A DNA stretch of 64,000 nucleotides from Geodermatophilus bullaregiensis (lineage in GTDB: Bacteria > Actinomycetota > Actinomycetes > Mycobacteriales > Geodermatophilaceae): NCBI RefSeq assembly GCF_016907675.1, contig NZ_JAFBCJ010000001.1:930001-994000 (forward strand), read 5' to 3'. The translations under genes were made by a program, and so were the position numbers. Below, one piece after another: positions 10,253 through 17,567 of the stretch; within the stretch, counting starts at the first letter, position 1; each line of letters begins with the position of its first letter. The notes under the pieces are model-generated. The model worked only from the letters and a program-made list of their open reading frames with translations. It made no database searches and was not told where the DNA came from.

Positions 10253-10505
10253 CCCGCTCATCACTCGTCAGGCCCGGCGCGCTGCCGGCGTCGATGCGCG
10301 CCTGCTGCACCCAGTTGCGCAGCGAGTCCGGCACGACCCCAGCTGCTCACCGACCCGCTTGCACGCAGCGTTGACGCTCAGCTTCTCCGGCCCCTGCACC
10401 AGATCGAGCGCGAAGCGGATCGCCCGCTCACGCAGCTCGTCGGGGTACTTCCGCGGTGCCGCCATGACTTCCATCCTTCGGGGGGGTTGGAAAGCCTCCA
10501 TCAAT
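10253..10505 (-). pseudogene. IS3-family OrfA remnant, frameshifted and truncated
   Basis: ATG at 10465 starts MAAPRKYPDELRERAIRFAL, and later KLSVNAACKRVGEQLG, the typical OrfA helix-turn-helix of IS3 elements. One missing base after EQLG shifts the frame; VPDSLRNWVQQARIDAGSAP and GLTSDERA then follow in the next frame. The fragment ends near 10252 against the IS256 piece, so OrfB is absent here. Its left terminal repeat is at 10506-10519. Confidence 0.8.
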
Positions 10506-10519
10506 CCCGGGGCGGTTCA
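10506..10519 (-). repeat. IS3-type terminal inverted repeat (left end)
   Basis: CCCGGGGCGGTTCA on the plus strand, reading TGAACCGCCCCGGG into the element. It lies 41 bp upstream of the OrfA start and carries the same 14 bases as the right end at 1241-1255, in the orientation expected of terminal inverted repeats. Confidence 0.7.
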
Positions 10520-10788
10520 AAGGCGCTGCAGCAACGGCAGCGCTGCGTGCAGCCGCTTGTTGTAGCCCGACTGCCCGGGCAGATGCGGAAAGCGCCGGGC
10601 AGCGCGGCGGGCACCAGGCGCAGCCAGCGGGCCCCGGAGTGCAATCCGAGCAGCACCTGGGCGGTGGCCAGGGTGAGCAGCTCGGAGTCGGTCAACCGCG
10701 GGCGGCGTCCGGCGCGCACACAACCAGTCAGATGGTCATCGATCCAGAAATACAGTGCGGTCAGGAGGGTGTTAAGGTCGGTACTCAC
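10520..10788 (-). pseudogene. transposase N-terminal fragment interrupted by an IS3 element
   Basis: From GTG at 10788: STDLNTLLTALYFWIDDHLT then RPRLTDSELLTLATAQVLLG and ARWLRL. The next frame then gives FPHLPGQSGYNKRLHAALPL. This is the beginning of an actinobacterial DDE transposase that I associate, without certainty, with IS982-like elements. Its reading frame stops exactly at the tip of the IS3 repeat (10519/10520), so an IS3 copy jumped into it. It also carries its own frameshift. Confidence 0.65.
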
Positions 10789-10898
10789 AACCCGAGCGTG
10801 AGCACCCTCCGCCCGCGACTACAGCGCCCTTCGACCTTCCCGGCCGATAGGACTTACTCGTCTAGGCCGCTGTCGGAGGCATCTCCTACCGTCCGACC

Positions 10899-11420
10899 GT
10901 GCCCCTCGATCCCGAGCTGGTGGTGCCCACACCGGTGGAGGCCCGGCCGGTGCGGTTGCACTGGAGTGGACCGCAGAGCCGGCTCGACCAACGCGACGGC
11001 GCCCGGCAGAACGCCGCCCTGTCCTACGCGCGGATGGCCGAGGGCTACCCGTGGGCGATGACGATCGTCTACCGGTTCCTCGACGCGTGGCAGGAGTACC
11101 TGTGGCACGCGCTGCCGCTGCTCGCCGCCGCCCTCCAACCGCTGGCCGACACCGACGTGGAGAGCGTCACCGGCGACGTTTTCGCCAAGTGGGCCGAACT
11201 CAGCTGGACGGTGTGGAACCTGTGGCCCGACACCGCGACCGACATCGGCGCCGCCGAGCGGGCCATCGTCCGGCTGCGGGCGGCCTTCACCTCGACCGCC
11301 ATCGACGTCGCCGCGGTGCACCGCGAGATGCTGGCCGTCGACGCCTTCTTCGGCGGTCTCGAGGCCCGCGCCGAAGCCGTCCTGGACGTCGAGCGGGACG
11401 GGATCGGACGCCCGGGCTGA
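10899..11420 (+). CDS. hypothetical protein
   Basis: 173 residues from a GTG at 10899. Codon usage is coding-like and the sequence is Trp- and Tyr-rich with amphipathic helices (PWAMTIVYRFLDAWQEYLWH, GDVFAKWAELSWTVWNLWPD). No family, signal peptide or membrane span is evident. A weak GGAG lies about 20 bases upstream, so the start is not certain. It precedes the AbiEi-like gene by about 115 bp on the same strand, but a link between them is not shown. Confidence 0.6.
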   Translation: MPLDPELVVPTPVEARPVRLHWSGPQSRLDQRDGARQNAALSYARMAEGYPWAMTIVYRFLDAWQEYLWHALPLLAAALQPLADTDVESVTGDVFAKWAELSWTVWNLWPDTATDIGAAERAIVRLRAAFTSTAIDVAAVHREMLAVDAFFGGLEARAEAVLDVERDGIGRPG

Positions 11421-11536
11421 TCGTCATCCACCCGAGAACGCGCGAGCCACCGGCCAACAGGTCCACCCGAGGGGACGGCGCCGATAACGAGGGCGCGGGC
11501 ACCGTGTTGTCGGTAGCTGCTCGTAGGTTCTTGGGC

Positions 11537-12094
11537 ATGGTGATCTACGCGTTGCGCCGCTACGCCGTCGACCACCACGGCGTCGTCACGCGCGCGGCCG
11601 CGGCCGGTGTGTCCGCGGCCGAGCTGGCTGGCCTGGTGCAGCAGGGAGTGCTTGAGCACGTCGCCGGTGACGTGTACCGGCTGGTCGACGTCGGGCCAAC
11701 CTCGTTGACCGAGTACGCCGAGGCGGTTGCGCTGGCCGGCCACGGTGCGGTGCTCGCCGAAGACGCGGTGCTGGCGCTGCATGACTTGACCGCGCTGGCG
11801 CGACCGCAGCGGCTGCGGGTGGTCGTCCCCGGGCGCCCGTCCCCTCCTGCTCCGGCGCCGTGGGTGCAGGTGCTGTTCCGCGACCTGCCCGATGAGGACG
11901 TCACCGACATCGAGGGCATCTCGGCGATGACGGTGCTGGCGGCACTGCGCGCCTGCCGCGGGCAGGTGATGAGTGAACGGCTGCTACAGGCCGTCGACCG
12001 TGCCCGCGAGGAGGAGCTCATCACCTCGGCGACCGCGCAGGAGTTGCGCGGTGAGCTTGCGCCGTCGCCGCTGCCGCCGACGCCGTGGACATAG
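11537..12094 (+). CDS. AbiEi-type antitoxin / transcriptional regulator (orphan)
   Basis: 185 residues from ATG at 11537. The N-terminal winged-helix reads RRYAVDHHGVVTRAAAAGVS then AAELAGLVQQGVLEHVAGDV and YRLVDVGP, the standard AbiEi antitoxin N-terminal domain. The rest (VLAEDAVLALHDL, MTVLAALRACRGQVMSERLL) follows the AbiEi C-terminal half. In type IV systems this represses and neutralises an AbiEii nucleotidyltransferase toxin encoded immediately downstream. Here no AbiEii is present: the frame beyond the TAG at 12092-12094 encodes something unrelated. It is therefore an orphan antitoxin or a free-standing regulator. It is not phage-defensive on its own. Confidence 0.8.
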   Translation: MVIYALRRYAVDHHGVVTRAAAAGVSAAELAGLVQQGVLEHVAGDVYRLVDVGPTSLTEYAEAVALAGHGAVLAEDAVLALHDLTALARPQRLRVVVPGRPSPPAPAPWVQVLFRDLPDEDVTDIEGISAMTVLAALRACRGQVMSERLLQAVDRAREEELITSATAQELRGELAPSPLPPTPWT

Positions 12095-12423
12095 CGGCGT
12101 ATCGCACTGTCCGAGCTGATCGACCGCGTACCCTTGGGCGCGCTCGCAGACGAGGACGACGGGTCCTGGCCCGGGGACACCGAACCCCGCGGGTGGGCGA
12201 TGGTAGCGGCCGACGGCACGCCGCTGCTGTGGTCCGAGTCCGGCTTCGCCAGCCCCGAGGTGGCTGGCGGGCTGCCCGGCCCAATCGCTGATCTGCTCGC
12301 CCGCGCCCCCGAGCTCGCCGAGCGGGTGCGACAGCTGAAGGAGCGCCCACCGGCGGTGTCACCAGCGGCGCTCATCCCGGCCGGCATCGAGGCCTTCGCG
12401 GCCAACTCGCGCCTAGCCGGACT
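12095..12423 (+). other. open frame after the AbiEi stop, no clear start
   Basis: The frame that ended at 12094 reopens immediately: ALSELIDRVPLGALADEDDG, WAMVAADGTPLLWSESGF, LARAPELAERVRQLKERPP. Composition is coding-like, but the first possible start is a TTG at 12134 without a ribosome site, and the frame overruns the opposite SRPBCC gene to 12478. It may be the remnant of a longer neighbour or of a gene once fused in frame. No family was recognised. Confidence 0.35.
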
Positions 12424-12849
12424 TCACACCTGTCTTTCGCTCCTGACCTTGATCCCCTCGGCCTCGACGGTCAAGTAGTGATTAGTCAGGCGGCGATAGA
12501 ACCGTCCCATCACCACGCCCACGGGTCCGGCCTGCTCCACAGCCAGCGTCACACGCGTACTGCCCGCGGCGAGTTCCTCGAGCAGGTGCCGAGCGGTGGT
12601 ACGGACGCCCGGGCCGGTCGCCACCCAGGTGAACGAGCGACTCGGCTCGAGCTCTGTCACCACGTACTCGGTCGGAGGGATCCGGGGCTGCTCCACCCGG
12701 ACTCGGGATCCGACAGCCAGCGGCCCGTCGTCCAAGCGTCGCACCGAAGTCACCGTCGGCGCCCACTCCGGCCACCGCTCGACCTCGCGCAGCACCTCCC
12801 AGACCCGCTCGACCGGGGCCTCGACGTCGATCCTGGTGCTCTGCTCCAC
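12424..12849 (-). CDS. SRPBCC family protein
   Basis: 141 residues with the expected START-like fold pattern: MEQSTRIDVEAPVERVWEVL at the N-terminus, then RWPEWAPTV, SRVRVEQPRIPPTEYVVTEL, SFTWVATGPGVRTTARHLLE and a C-terminal amphipathic helix (RRLTNHYLTVEAEGIKVR). Such proteins bind hydrophobic ligands or act as cyclases in many pathways. It is intact, unlike the SRPBCC gene at 4847. It stands alone, convergent with the island genes to its left. Confidence 0.85.
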   Translation of the reverse strand: MEQSTRIDVEAPVERVWEVLREVERWPEWAPTVTSVRRLDDGPLAVGSRVRVEQPRIPPTEYVVTELEPSRSFTWVATGPGVRTTARHLLEELAAGSTRVTLAVEQAGPVGVVMGRFYRRLTNHYLTVEAEGIKVRSERQV

Positions 12850-12976
12850 CCGGCCATCCTGCTCCCGGTCGCTACTGGAGACAGACCAAGATCATGAGCC
12901 ACACACCTGGTGCATCGCGGACGCCACGGAATTCGTGGTGACAGGTTCACGAACGTCACCTCGCACCCTCAGACCC

Positions 12977-13489
12977 ATGGGCAGCAAGGGGAGCAGCGAT
13001 TACCGCGCGCTCCAGCGTGAGCGCGAACGTCGGCGCCGTCAGCCACGGGAGCGGTCCACACCGCAGCGACAAGCGCTCGACGGCGCACCGGCCAAGGACA
13101 ACTCAAAGCCTGCGGCGCGCCGGGCAGCGGCCACGACTTGCGGGTGGTGCCACGGGAGCATCACCCCGCGGTCACGGGGACCGATCCCGAAGTGGTGCTC
13201 GGCCACCTGCCGGCACCGGGCCTGGGAGCAGCACCGGGCCGCCGCTTCCGGACGCAGCGCGGTTGAGATCGTCGAACGCGTGGTGACCGTCGCGGCCGCG
13301 GCGCCAGCAGCACATCCGACGCCTCGCCAGGTCGCCTGGGTGGACCTGCTGCGGCAGCTCACCGTCCAGCTCGAGCAGGGCACGGTCTACGACAGGCACC
13401 TGGCCGCCCTCGCCGCGGCGCTGGACGACGCCATGCGCGCCGTGCACCGACGCGGGGGCGGACTGCGGTCATCGCCTCGATGGCCGTAG
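12977..13489 (+). CDS. zinc-ribbon protein of integrative elements
   Basis: 170 residues from ATG at 12977. After a basic, Arg/Gln-rich N-terminus (RALQRERERRRRQPRER) comes a compact C4 zinc-ribbon: CGWCHGSI, then KWCSATCRHRAWEQHRAA. This CxxC...CSxxCRxxAW motif is frequent in small proteins just upstream of xis and int in actinobacterial integrative elements. The remainder is an Ala-rich helical tail. The product probably binds nucleic acid. Together with the next two genes it looks like the left part of an integration module. Confidence 0.65.
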   Translation: MGSKGSSDYRALQRERERRRRQPRERSTPQRQALDGAPAKDNSKPAARRAAATTCGWCHGSITPRSRGPIPKWCSATCRHRAWEQHRAAASGRSAVEIVERVVTVAAAAPAAHPTPRQVAWVDLLRQLTVQLEQGTVYDRHLAALAAALDDAMRAVHRRGGGLRSSPRWP

Positions 13490-13560
13490 GGGTGACACCG
13501 GGGTGACGTACGGCTCCACGAGGCTTTCAAGGTCACCCCGCCCCGGCTGTCACCAATCGC
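13490..13560. promoter_or_regulatory. repeated GGGTGAC / GTCACCC motifs upstream of xis
   Basis: GGGGTGAC occurs twice in direct orientation near 13489-13505 and then inverted as GTCACCCC and GTCACC near 13533-13557. The cluster lies in the gap before the excisionase-like gene and could hold operator or Xis-arm sites. This is pattern only; no protein can be assigned. Confidence 0.35.
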
Positions 13561-13630
13561 CTCGTCTTGGCGCCTTCTCACGGTGACGGACCGCTGTCCG
13601 TACCCCACCGCCGCTGCCACAGGAGGAACC

Positions 13631-13861
13631 ATGAACGTCCGCTTGCTGACCACCTCGGAGGTGGCCGAGCGTTTCCGCACCAGCCCCTCGACCGTCCGGT
13701 ACTGGCGCCACCTCGGCATCGGCCCCGCCGGCATCCGCGTCGGCCGTCGCGTTCTCTACGACGAAGCCGAATGCGATCGTTGGTGGCAGTCGAAGGTCGC
13801 CGCCGCCGGGAGCGGACTCCCGAACCGCAGTGGTGTCGGCACGCGCACCGGAGGTCACTGA
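13631..13861 (+). CDS. excisionase-like helix-turn-helix protein
   Basis: 76 residues from ATG at 13631, with AGGAGG at 13621-13626. The whole protein is a MerR/Xis-type winged helix: LLTTSEVAERFRTSPSTVRY then WRHLGIGPAGIRVGRRVLYD and EAECDRWWQ. Such proteins bend DNA at attachment arms and steer the integrase toward excision, or act as repressors. Its last base overlaps the integrase ATG (TGATG), so the two are translationally coupled. Confidence 0.85.
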   Translation: MNVRLLTTSEVAERFRTSPSTVRYWRHLGIGPAGIRVGRRVLYDEAECDRWWQSKVAAAGSGLPNRSGVGTRTGGH

Positions 13862-15777
13862 TGGCCAGCGTCGACAAGCGCCCCAACGGGACGTGGCGGG
13901 CGCGCTACCGGCCGGCTCCCAACAGCGCGCAGAAGACCCGGACCTTCACGCGCAAGGTCGACGCTCAGCGCTGGCTGGACGAGGTCACCGCAGCACTCGT
14001 CACCGGGCAGTTCGTGGACCCGAACGCCGGCCGCCAGACGGTCCGGGACTACGCCGAACAGTGGCGGACGAGCCAAGTCCACCGGCCCACCACGGCCGCG
14101 CACGTCGAGACGATGCTGCGGCTGCACGTCTATCCGGTGCTCGGCGACCGCCAGCTCGCCTCGGTGCTCCCGAGCGATGTCCAGAGCCTCGTGAAGCGAC
14201 TGTCCGGCGCCCTGGCGCCCAGCACGGTGGGCGTCGTCCACCGGATCCTCGCCGCGGTCTTCAAGGCCGCCGTCCGCGATCGCCGCATCGTCGCCTCTCC
14301 GTGCCTCGGGACGAAGCTGCCGAAGAACCCGAGGGAGCGGATCGAGCCACTGTCCGTCGACGCGGTCCAGACCCTCACCGAGGCGATGCCGGATCGCTAC
14401 CGCGCCCTGGTGATCCTCGCCGCCGGCACCGGACTCCGGCAGGGTGAGGCCTTCGGCCTCGGCATCAACCGGATCGACTTCCTGCGCCGACAGCTGACCG
14501 TCGACCGGCAGCTGATCACCCTGCCCGGCCGGCCGCCCTACCTGGCCGCGCCGAAAACCCAGGCCTCGATCCGAACGATCCCGCTCCCCCAGGTCGTTGT
14601 CGACGCCCTCGGCGCGCACCTGAACATCCACCCCGCCGAGGCGCTGGTGTTCACCACCGAGCTCGGGGCGCCCATCCGCCGGACCGCGTTCTCCGCCCGC
14701 GTCTGGCGACCGGCGGTGAACGCCGCCGGACTACCGCAGACGGTCACGTTCCACGCGCTGCGGCACTTCTACGCGAGCCTGCTCATCCGGCACGGCGAGT
14801 CGGTGAAGACCGTGCAGGCGCGGCTGGGGCACGCGAGCGCCGCCGAGACGCTCGACACCTACAGCCACCTGTGGCCCGACTCGGACGACCGGACGAGGGC
14901 CGCGGTCGACTCGGTGCTGAGGACTGCTGAGGACTCATTGAGGACAGCTGAGCCCCCGCCTGCGCGAAAGCGCAGGTCAGGGGCGGACGACGGACGAGTC
15001 GGCCTGTACGCCGGGTTCTGTCCTCGGGCGCCTCGCGGCCTCCCGATGGGCGGTCATCCATCTAGGCCCGCCGTTGCCGGCGGGCTCGAGCGGTCCACCC
15101 GCAGGCTCGGGCGGGCAGCCCTCGAACGCCTGCGCAGGACGGCGGCCTGGCCGCCGTCCCTTCTCGACCTTGCTCCGGGTGGGGTTTACCGAGCCGCACC
15201 GGTCACCCGGTGCGCTGGTGGTCTCTTACACCACCGTTTCACCCTGACCAACGGCGGACCGCTGGCGGTCTGTTCTCTGTGGCACTGTCCCGCGGGTCAC
15301 CCCGGGTCGCTGTTGGCGACCACCCTGCCCTGTGGAGCCCGGACGTTCCTCGGCGACGGGGTCTCCCCCGCCGACGCGACCGCCCGGCCGACTCGTCCGT
15401 CGTACCCGGAGTCTAGGCACCTCCGCGGCCGCGCCGGCGCACTGCCACCCCCGAGCCCTCCGGATCGCACGAGACGGCCCCCATCCGGGCGACACGCCGA
15501 TCCGGGTGACGACACGCGCACCGCAACCGGCCAACGCGCCGAGTGTGACGGTCCCACGTTGTCACAGGTTCATAACGCCCTTACGGTCGCTGCGTCCGGA
15601 CGGCCGTCACCTCCCCCACCCGGGGGAACCGCACCGGATGCCGCCGAGTCGCAGCCCACCCCGCGTGGGTGCGAACCGGGGACCCAACCGCACCAGTGGG
15701 GTGAGTCCCGCCTCCCGGGCACGTCCCGGGAGCGGGTAGGGCGAATCCCCGCCCGAACCCGTCAGCTGACCCGGTAG
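13861..15777 (+). CDS. tyrosine recombinase (integrase) with a stopless extension across rnpB
   Basis: ATG at 13861. The first 370-odd residues are a phage-type integrase: N-terminal AP2-like arm domain (GTWRARYRPAPN, FTRKVDAQRWLDEV), core-binding SAM-like domain, and catalytic domain with Arg (TGLRQGE, about residue 190), Lys (PKTQASIRTI), HxxR (HALRHFYASL, about 299) and Tyr in DTYSHLWPDSDD (about 334). Relatives usually end 30-40 residues after that Tyr. Here no stop occurs there; the frame passes at about 14992 into the antisense strand of rnpB and stays open to 15777, which would give about 638 residues. The extension is very unlikely to be functional protein. The absent stop is best explained by integration inside the 3' end of rnpB, which replaced the native C-terminus. 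Confidence 0.85.
   Translation: MASVDKRPNGTWRARYRPAPNSAQKTRTFTRKVDAQRWLDEVTAALVTGQFVDPNAGRQTVRDYAEQWRTSQVHRPTTAAHVETMLRLHVYPVLGDRQLASVLPSDVQSLVKRLSGALAPSTVGVVHRILAAVFKAAVRDRRIVASPCLGTKLPKNPRERIEPLSVDAVQTLTEAMPDRYRALVILAAGTGLRQGEAFGLGINRIDFLRRQLTVDRQLITLPGRPPYLAAPKTQASIRTIPLPQVVVDALGAHLNIHPAEALVFTTELGAPIRRTAFSARVWRPAVNAAGLPQTVTFHALRHFYASLLIRHGESVKTVQARLGHASAAETLDTYSHLWPDSDDRTRAAVDSVLRTAEDSLRTAEPPPARKRRSGADDGRVGLYAGFCPRAPRGLPMGGHPSRPAVAGGLERSTRRLGRAALERLRRTAAWPPSLLDLAPGGVYRAAPVTRCAGGLLHHRFTLTNGGPLAVCSLWHCPAGHPGSLLATTLPCGARTFLGDGVSPADATARPTRPSYPESRHLRGRAGALPPPSPPDRTRRPPSGRHADPGDDTRTATGQRAECDGPTLSQVHNALTVAASGRPSPPPPGGTAPDAAESQPTPRGCEPGTQPHQWGESRLPGTSRERVGRIPARTRQLTR
14992..15020. other. probable attachment site (attL/attR) at the rnpB 3' end
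   Basis: The integrase gene abuts the 3' end of rnpB, and its frame changes abruptly from integrase-like to rnpB antisense here. That is the geometry of elements that integrate into the conserved 3' end of an RNA gene and leave it intact. The matching repeat at the far end of the element was not seen to the left in this window, so the crossover bases are unknown. Confidence 0.4.
14992..15399 (-). ncRNA. rnpB: RNase P RNA (M1 RNA), class A
   Basis: On the minus strand the RNA starts GGACGAGTCGGCCGGGCG and ends CAGGCCGACTCGTCC, so both ends pair as stem P1. Hallmarks are the 5' block GAGGAACGTCCGGGCTCCAC followed by AGGGC, ACAGAGAACAGACCGCC in the middle, GGTAAGGGTGAAACGG-like P10/P11 elements (GGTCAGGGTGAAACGGTG), and the 3' block ACAGAACCCGGCGTACAGGCC. 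Length is about 408 nt, as in actinobacteria. This is the catalytic subunit that matures tRNA 5' ends. The integrase frame runs antisense across all of it. Confidence 0.96.
15410..15415 (-). promoter_or_regulatory. -10 element of rnpB
   Basis: TAGACT on the minus strand, 6-11 bases upstream of the expected start of rnpB near 15399-15404. The -35 box is not obvious. Confidence 0.5.
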
Positions 15778-15790
15778 GCGGCCATGGGAG
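15625..15790 (+). promoter_or_regulatory. c-di-AMP riboswitch (ydaO/yuaA type)
   Basis: The conserved actinobacterial ydaO core is clear: GCGAACCGGGGACCCAACCG, CAGTGGGGTGAGTC, a variable GC hairpin (CTCCCGGGCACGTCCCGGGAG), GGGTAGGGCGAATCCC, then CGAACCCGTCAGCTGACCC and GGTAGGCGG. The leader is about 300 bp upstream of a secreted cell-wall protein, the classic target of this riboswitch in actinobacteria (rpf and NlpC/P60 genes). c-di-AMP binding normally switches such genes off. The expression platform is probably the hairpin at 15858-15891. Confidence 0.92.
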
Positions 15791-15857
15791 AACGGAGAGC
15801 CGCCGCGGGGTGCGCCCACGGGCCCGCCCCGCGCCCCTCACACACCCTCGGACAGGG

Positions 15858-15891
15858 ACGCCGACCGGCACCCGTGCACTCGGGTCGGCGT
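15858..15891 (+). terminator. hairpin in the riboswitch expression platform
   Basis: ACGCCGACC (15858-15866) pairs with GGTCGGCGT (15883-15891) around a 16-base loop. It lies about 70 bp after the c-di-AMP aptamer and 200 bp before the regulated gene. No T-run follows, which is usual in very GC-rich genomes. Its role as the conditional terminator is inferred. Confidence 0.5.
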
Positions 15892-16094
15892 AGTCGCCGC
15901 GTGCCCCTGTCCTCCGGCGCCGTGCAGGCGCCGAGCCGGGACCAGCCGGCCTGAACGCGTCGTCCCGCGGTGCAGCGGGCCCGCGCCAGGCGGTGGTCCC
16001 GGCCGTCCACACCCCGGCCCCGTGCCGTGCCACGCGTGCCCGCTGAGCAGACGGCGGCACCCGGCGAAAACCGTCGTCAGGAGTTCTCTTCGCC

Positions 16095-16733
16095 ATGCTC
16101 TGGAACACCCAGCACCACACCGCGCCCGACCAGCAGATCGTCCCCGCCTCCCGTCCGCGAGGGACGGTCGTCCGCCGGACGGCGGCGGTCGGCGCCTTCG
16201 CCGTCGCGTTCGCCTTCGCCGGCCAGTCGGTCGCCCAGGCCGACCCGGGCTGGGGCCGGGGGGACTCGGACCGCTGGTCCGGCAACTCGGCCACGGCTGA
16301 AGCGCCGGCCCCCGCACCGGCGGCGGCCCCCGCGGCGGCACCGGCGGCGGCCCCCGCCGCCGCACCCGCCGTCTCGACCAACCTCACGGGCGCGCCGACC
16401 TCCACCTCGACCGCCTACAGCGCCTGGGCGCCGCACGTGCGCCCGGTCGTCGCCGAGGTCGCGCAGACCCACTCGGTGTCCACCGTCTACACGCGTCCCG
16501 GCCACTCCCCCACGCAGGAGCTCGCCGCCGACTTCATGGTCTACAGCGACAGCGGCAAGGGCGACGCCGTCGCCCAGTACGTGATCGACAACGCCGCGCG
16601 GTTCAACGTCGACTACGTCATCTGGGAGCAGCGGATCTACATGATCGGCGGCTCGGGGTGGCAGGCGATGGAGGACCGCGGGTCGGCCACGGCCAACCAC
16701 ATGGACCACGTGCACGTCAGCTTCAACCCCTGA
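16095..16733 (+). CDS. secreted cell-wall-associated protein under c-di-AMP control
   Basis: 212 residues, ATG at 16095 with AGGAG about ten bases upstream. A signal peptide (RTAAVGAFAVAFAFAGQSVA, cleavage near QADP) is followed by an Ala-Pro repeat linker (residues about 70-95, APAAAPAAA) of the kind that spans peptidoglycan. The C-terminal 110 residues (VRPVVAEVAQTHSVSTVYTR, VDYVIWEQRIYMI, NHMDHVHVSFNP) match the ARB_07466-like domain found at the end of many actinobacterial peptidoglycan-associated proteins. The riboswitch upstream supports a role in wall remodelling or resuscitation. No catalytic Rpf or NlpC domain is present. Confidence 0.88.
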   Translation: MLWNTQHHTAPDQQIVPASRPRGTVVRRTAAVGAFAVAFAFAGQSVAQADPGWGRGDSDRWSGNSATAEAPAPAPAAAPAAAPAAAPAAAPAVSTNLTGAPTSTSTAYSAWAPHVRPVVAEVAQTHSVSTVYTRPGHSPTQELAADFMVYSDSGKGDAVAQYVIDNAARFNVDYVIWEQRIYMIGGSGWQAMEDRGSATANHMDHVHVSFNP

Positions 16734-16742
16734 CGGCCCCTG

Positions 16743-16788
16743 CCGCGGGGACGCGGCGCCGAGCCCCTTCGGCGCCGCGTCCCCGCGG
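16743..16788. terminator. bidirectional terminator hairpin
   Basis: Perfect 20-bp arms at 16743-16762 and 16769-16788 (CCGCGGGGACGCGGCGCCGA) around a six-base loop. It sits between two convergent genes that end at 16733 and 16797, so it can serve both. Confidence 0.85.
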
Positions 16789-16796
16789 CTCGCGGC

Positions 16797-17543
16797 TCAG
16801 CCGGCGTAGAGCGCGAAGCCGGCCACCCGCCGCCCGCCCGAGCGCGGCGAGGCCGCCGTCGCCATCTCCACCTGCCGGCGCGCCTGCTCCTCGACCGAGT
16901 CGTCCGACAGCGCGGCCAGGTAGCGCCGGTGCTCCACCAGCGAGGCCACCGCCTGCTCGACGACGTCCTCCACGTCGACGACGTGCGTCACCCCCAGCGG
17001 CGTCGCGACGGCGATCCACCGCACGCCCTGCCACGGCTCCGGGTCGGCCAGCTCGGGGAAGATCCACTCGTTGGCCGCGTCGCCGACGGCGTCGAGGACC
17101 GAGCGGCCCAGCGCCCGGTGGTCGGCGCTGTTCCAGTAGGCCGGCGCCGCGCCCGGCGGCGTCCACGTCTCGCCGAAGTACATCGTCACGACCAGCTCGG
17201 GCCGGTGCCGCCGGATCGCCGCGGCCAGCGCGCGGCGCAGGTCCAGCCCCTCGCTCAGCCGCCCGTCGGGGTGGCCGAGGAACTCGACCACCGACACCCC
17301 CACCGCGGCGGCCGACCGCCGCTCCTCCTCCTCGCGCACCGGCCCGGCGGCCTCCGGCGGCAGCCCGGCGATGCCGGCCTCCCCGCTGGTGGCCAGCACG
17401 TAGCGGACGTCGCGGCCGGCGGCGGTCCACACGGCGACGGCCGCCGCGGGCCCGTACTCGATGTCGTCGGGGTGCGCGGCGATCACCAGGGCGCGCCGCC
17501 AGTCGTCGGGCAGGGGCTCGTAGGGCTGCTCGGACTCGGTCAT
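16797..17543 (-). CDS. PIG-L family deacetylase
   Basis: 248 residues with the zinc-binding signature LVIAAHPDDIEYG near residue 20, and the later NSADHRALGRSVLDAV providing the third ligand region. This fold deacetylates N-acetylglucosamine conjugates (MshB, Mca, PIG-L) or related amides. The length and the GEAGIAGLPPEAAG loop resemble the general LmbE group rather than MshB itself, so the substrate is undefined. The gene is convergent with the riboswitch-controlled gene and 24 bp from the hydrolase upstream on the same strand. Confidence 0.9.
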   Translation of the reverse strand: MTESEQPYEPLPDDWRRALVIAAHPDDIEYGPAAAVAVWTAAGRDVRYVLATSGEAGIAGLPPEAAGPVREEEERRSAAAVGVSVVEFLGHPDGRLSEGLDLRRALAAAIRRHRPELVVTMYFGETWTPPGAAPAYWNSADHRALGRSVLDAVGDAANEWIFPELADPEPWQGVRWIAVATPLGVTHVVDVEDVVEQAVASLVEHRRYLAALSDDSVEEQARRQVEMATAASPRSGGRRVAGFALYAG

Positions 17544-17567
17544 GGACGCCGAGTCTGCCCGCGCCGG

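Noticed and set aside
11537-12094. A complete AbiE abortive-infection system
   Set aside because: The AbiEii nucleotidyltransferase toxin is missing downstream, so only an antitoxin-like regulator can be claimed.
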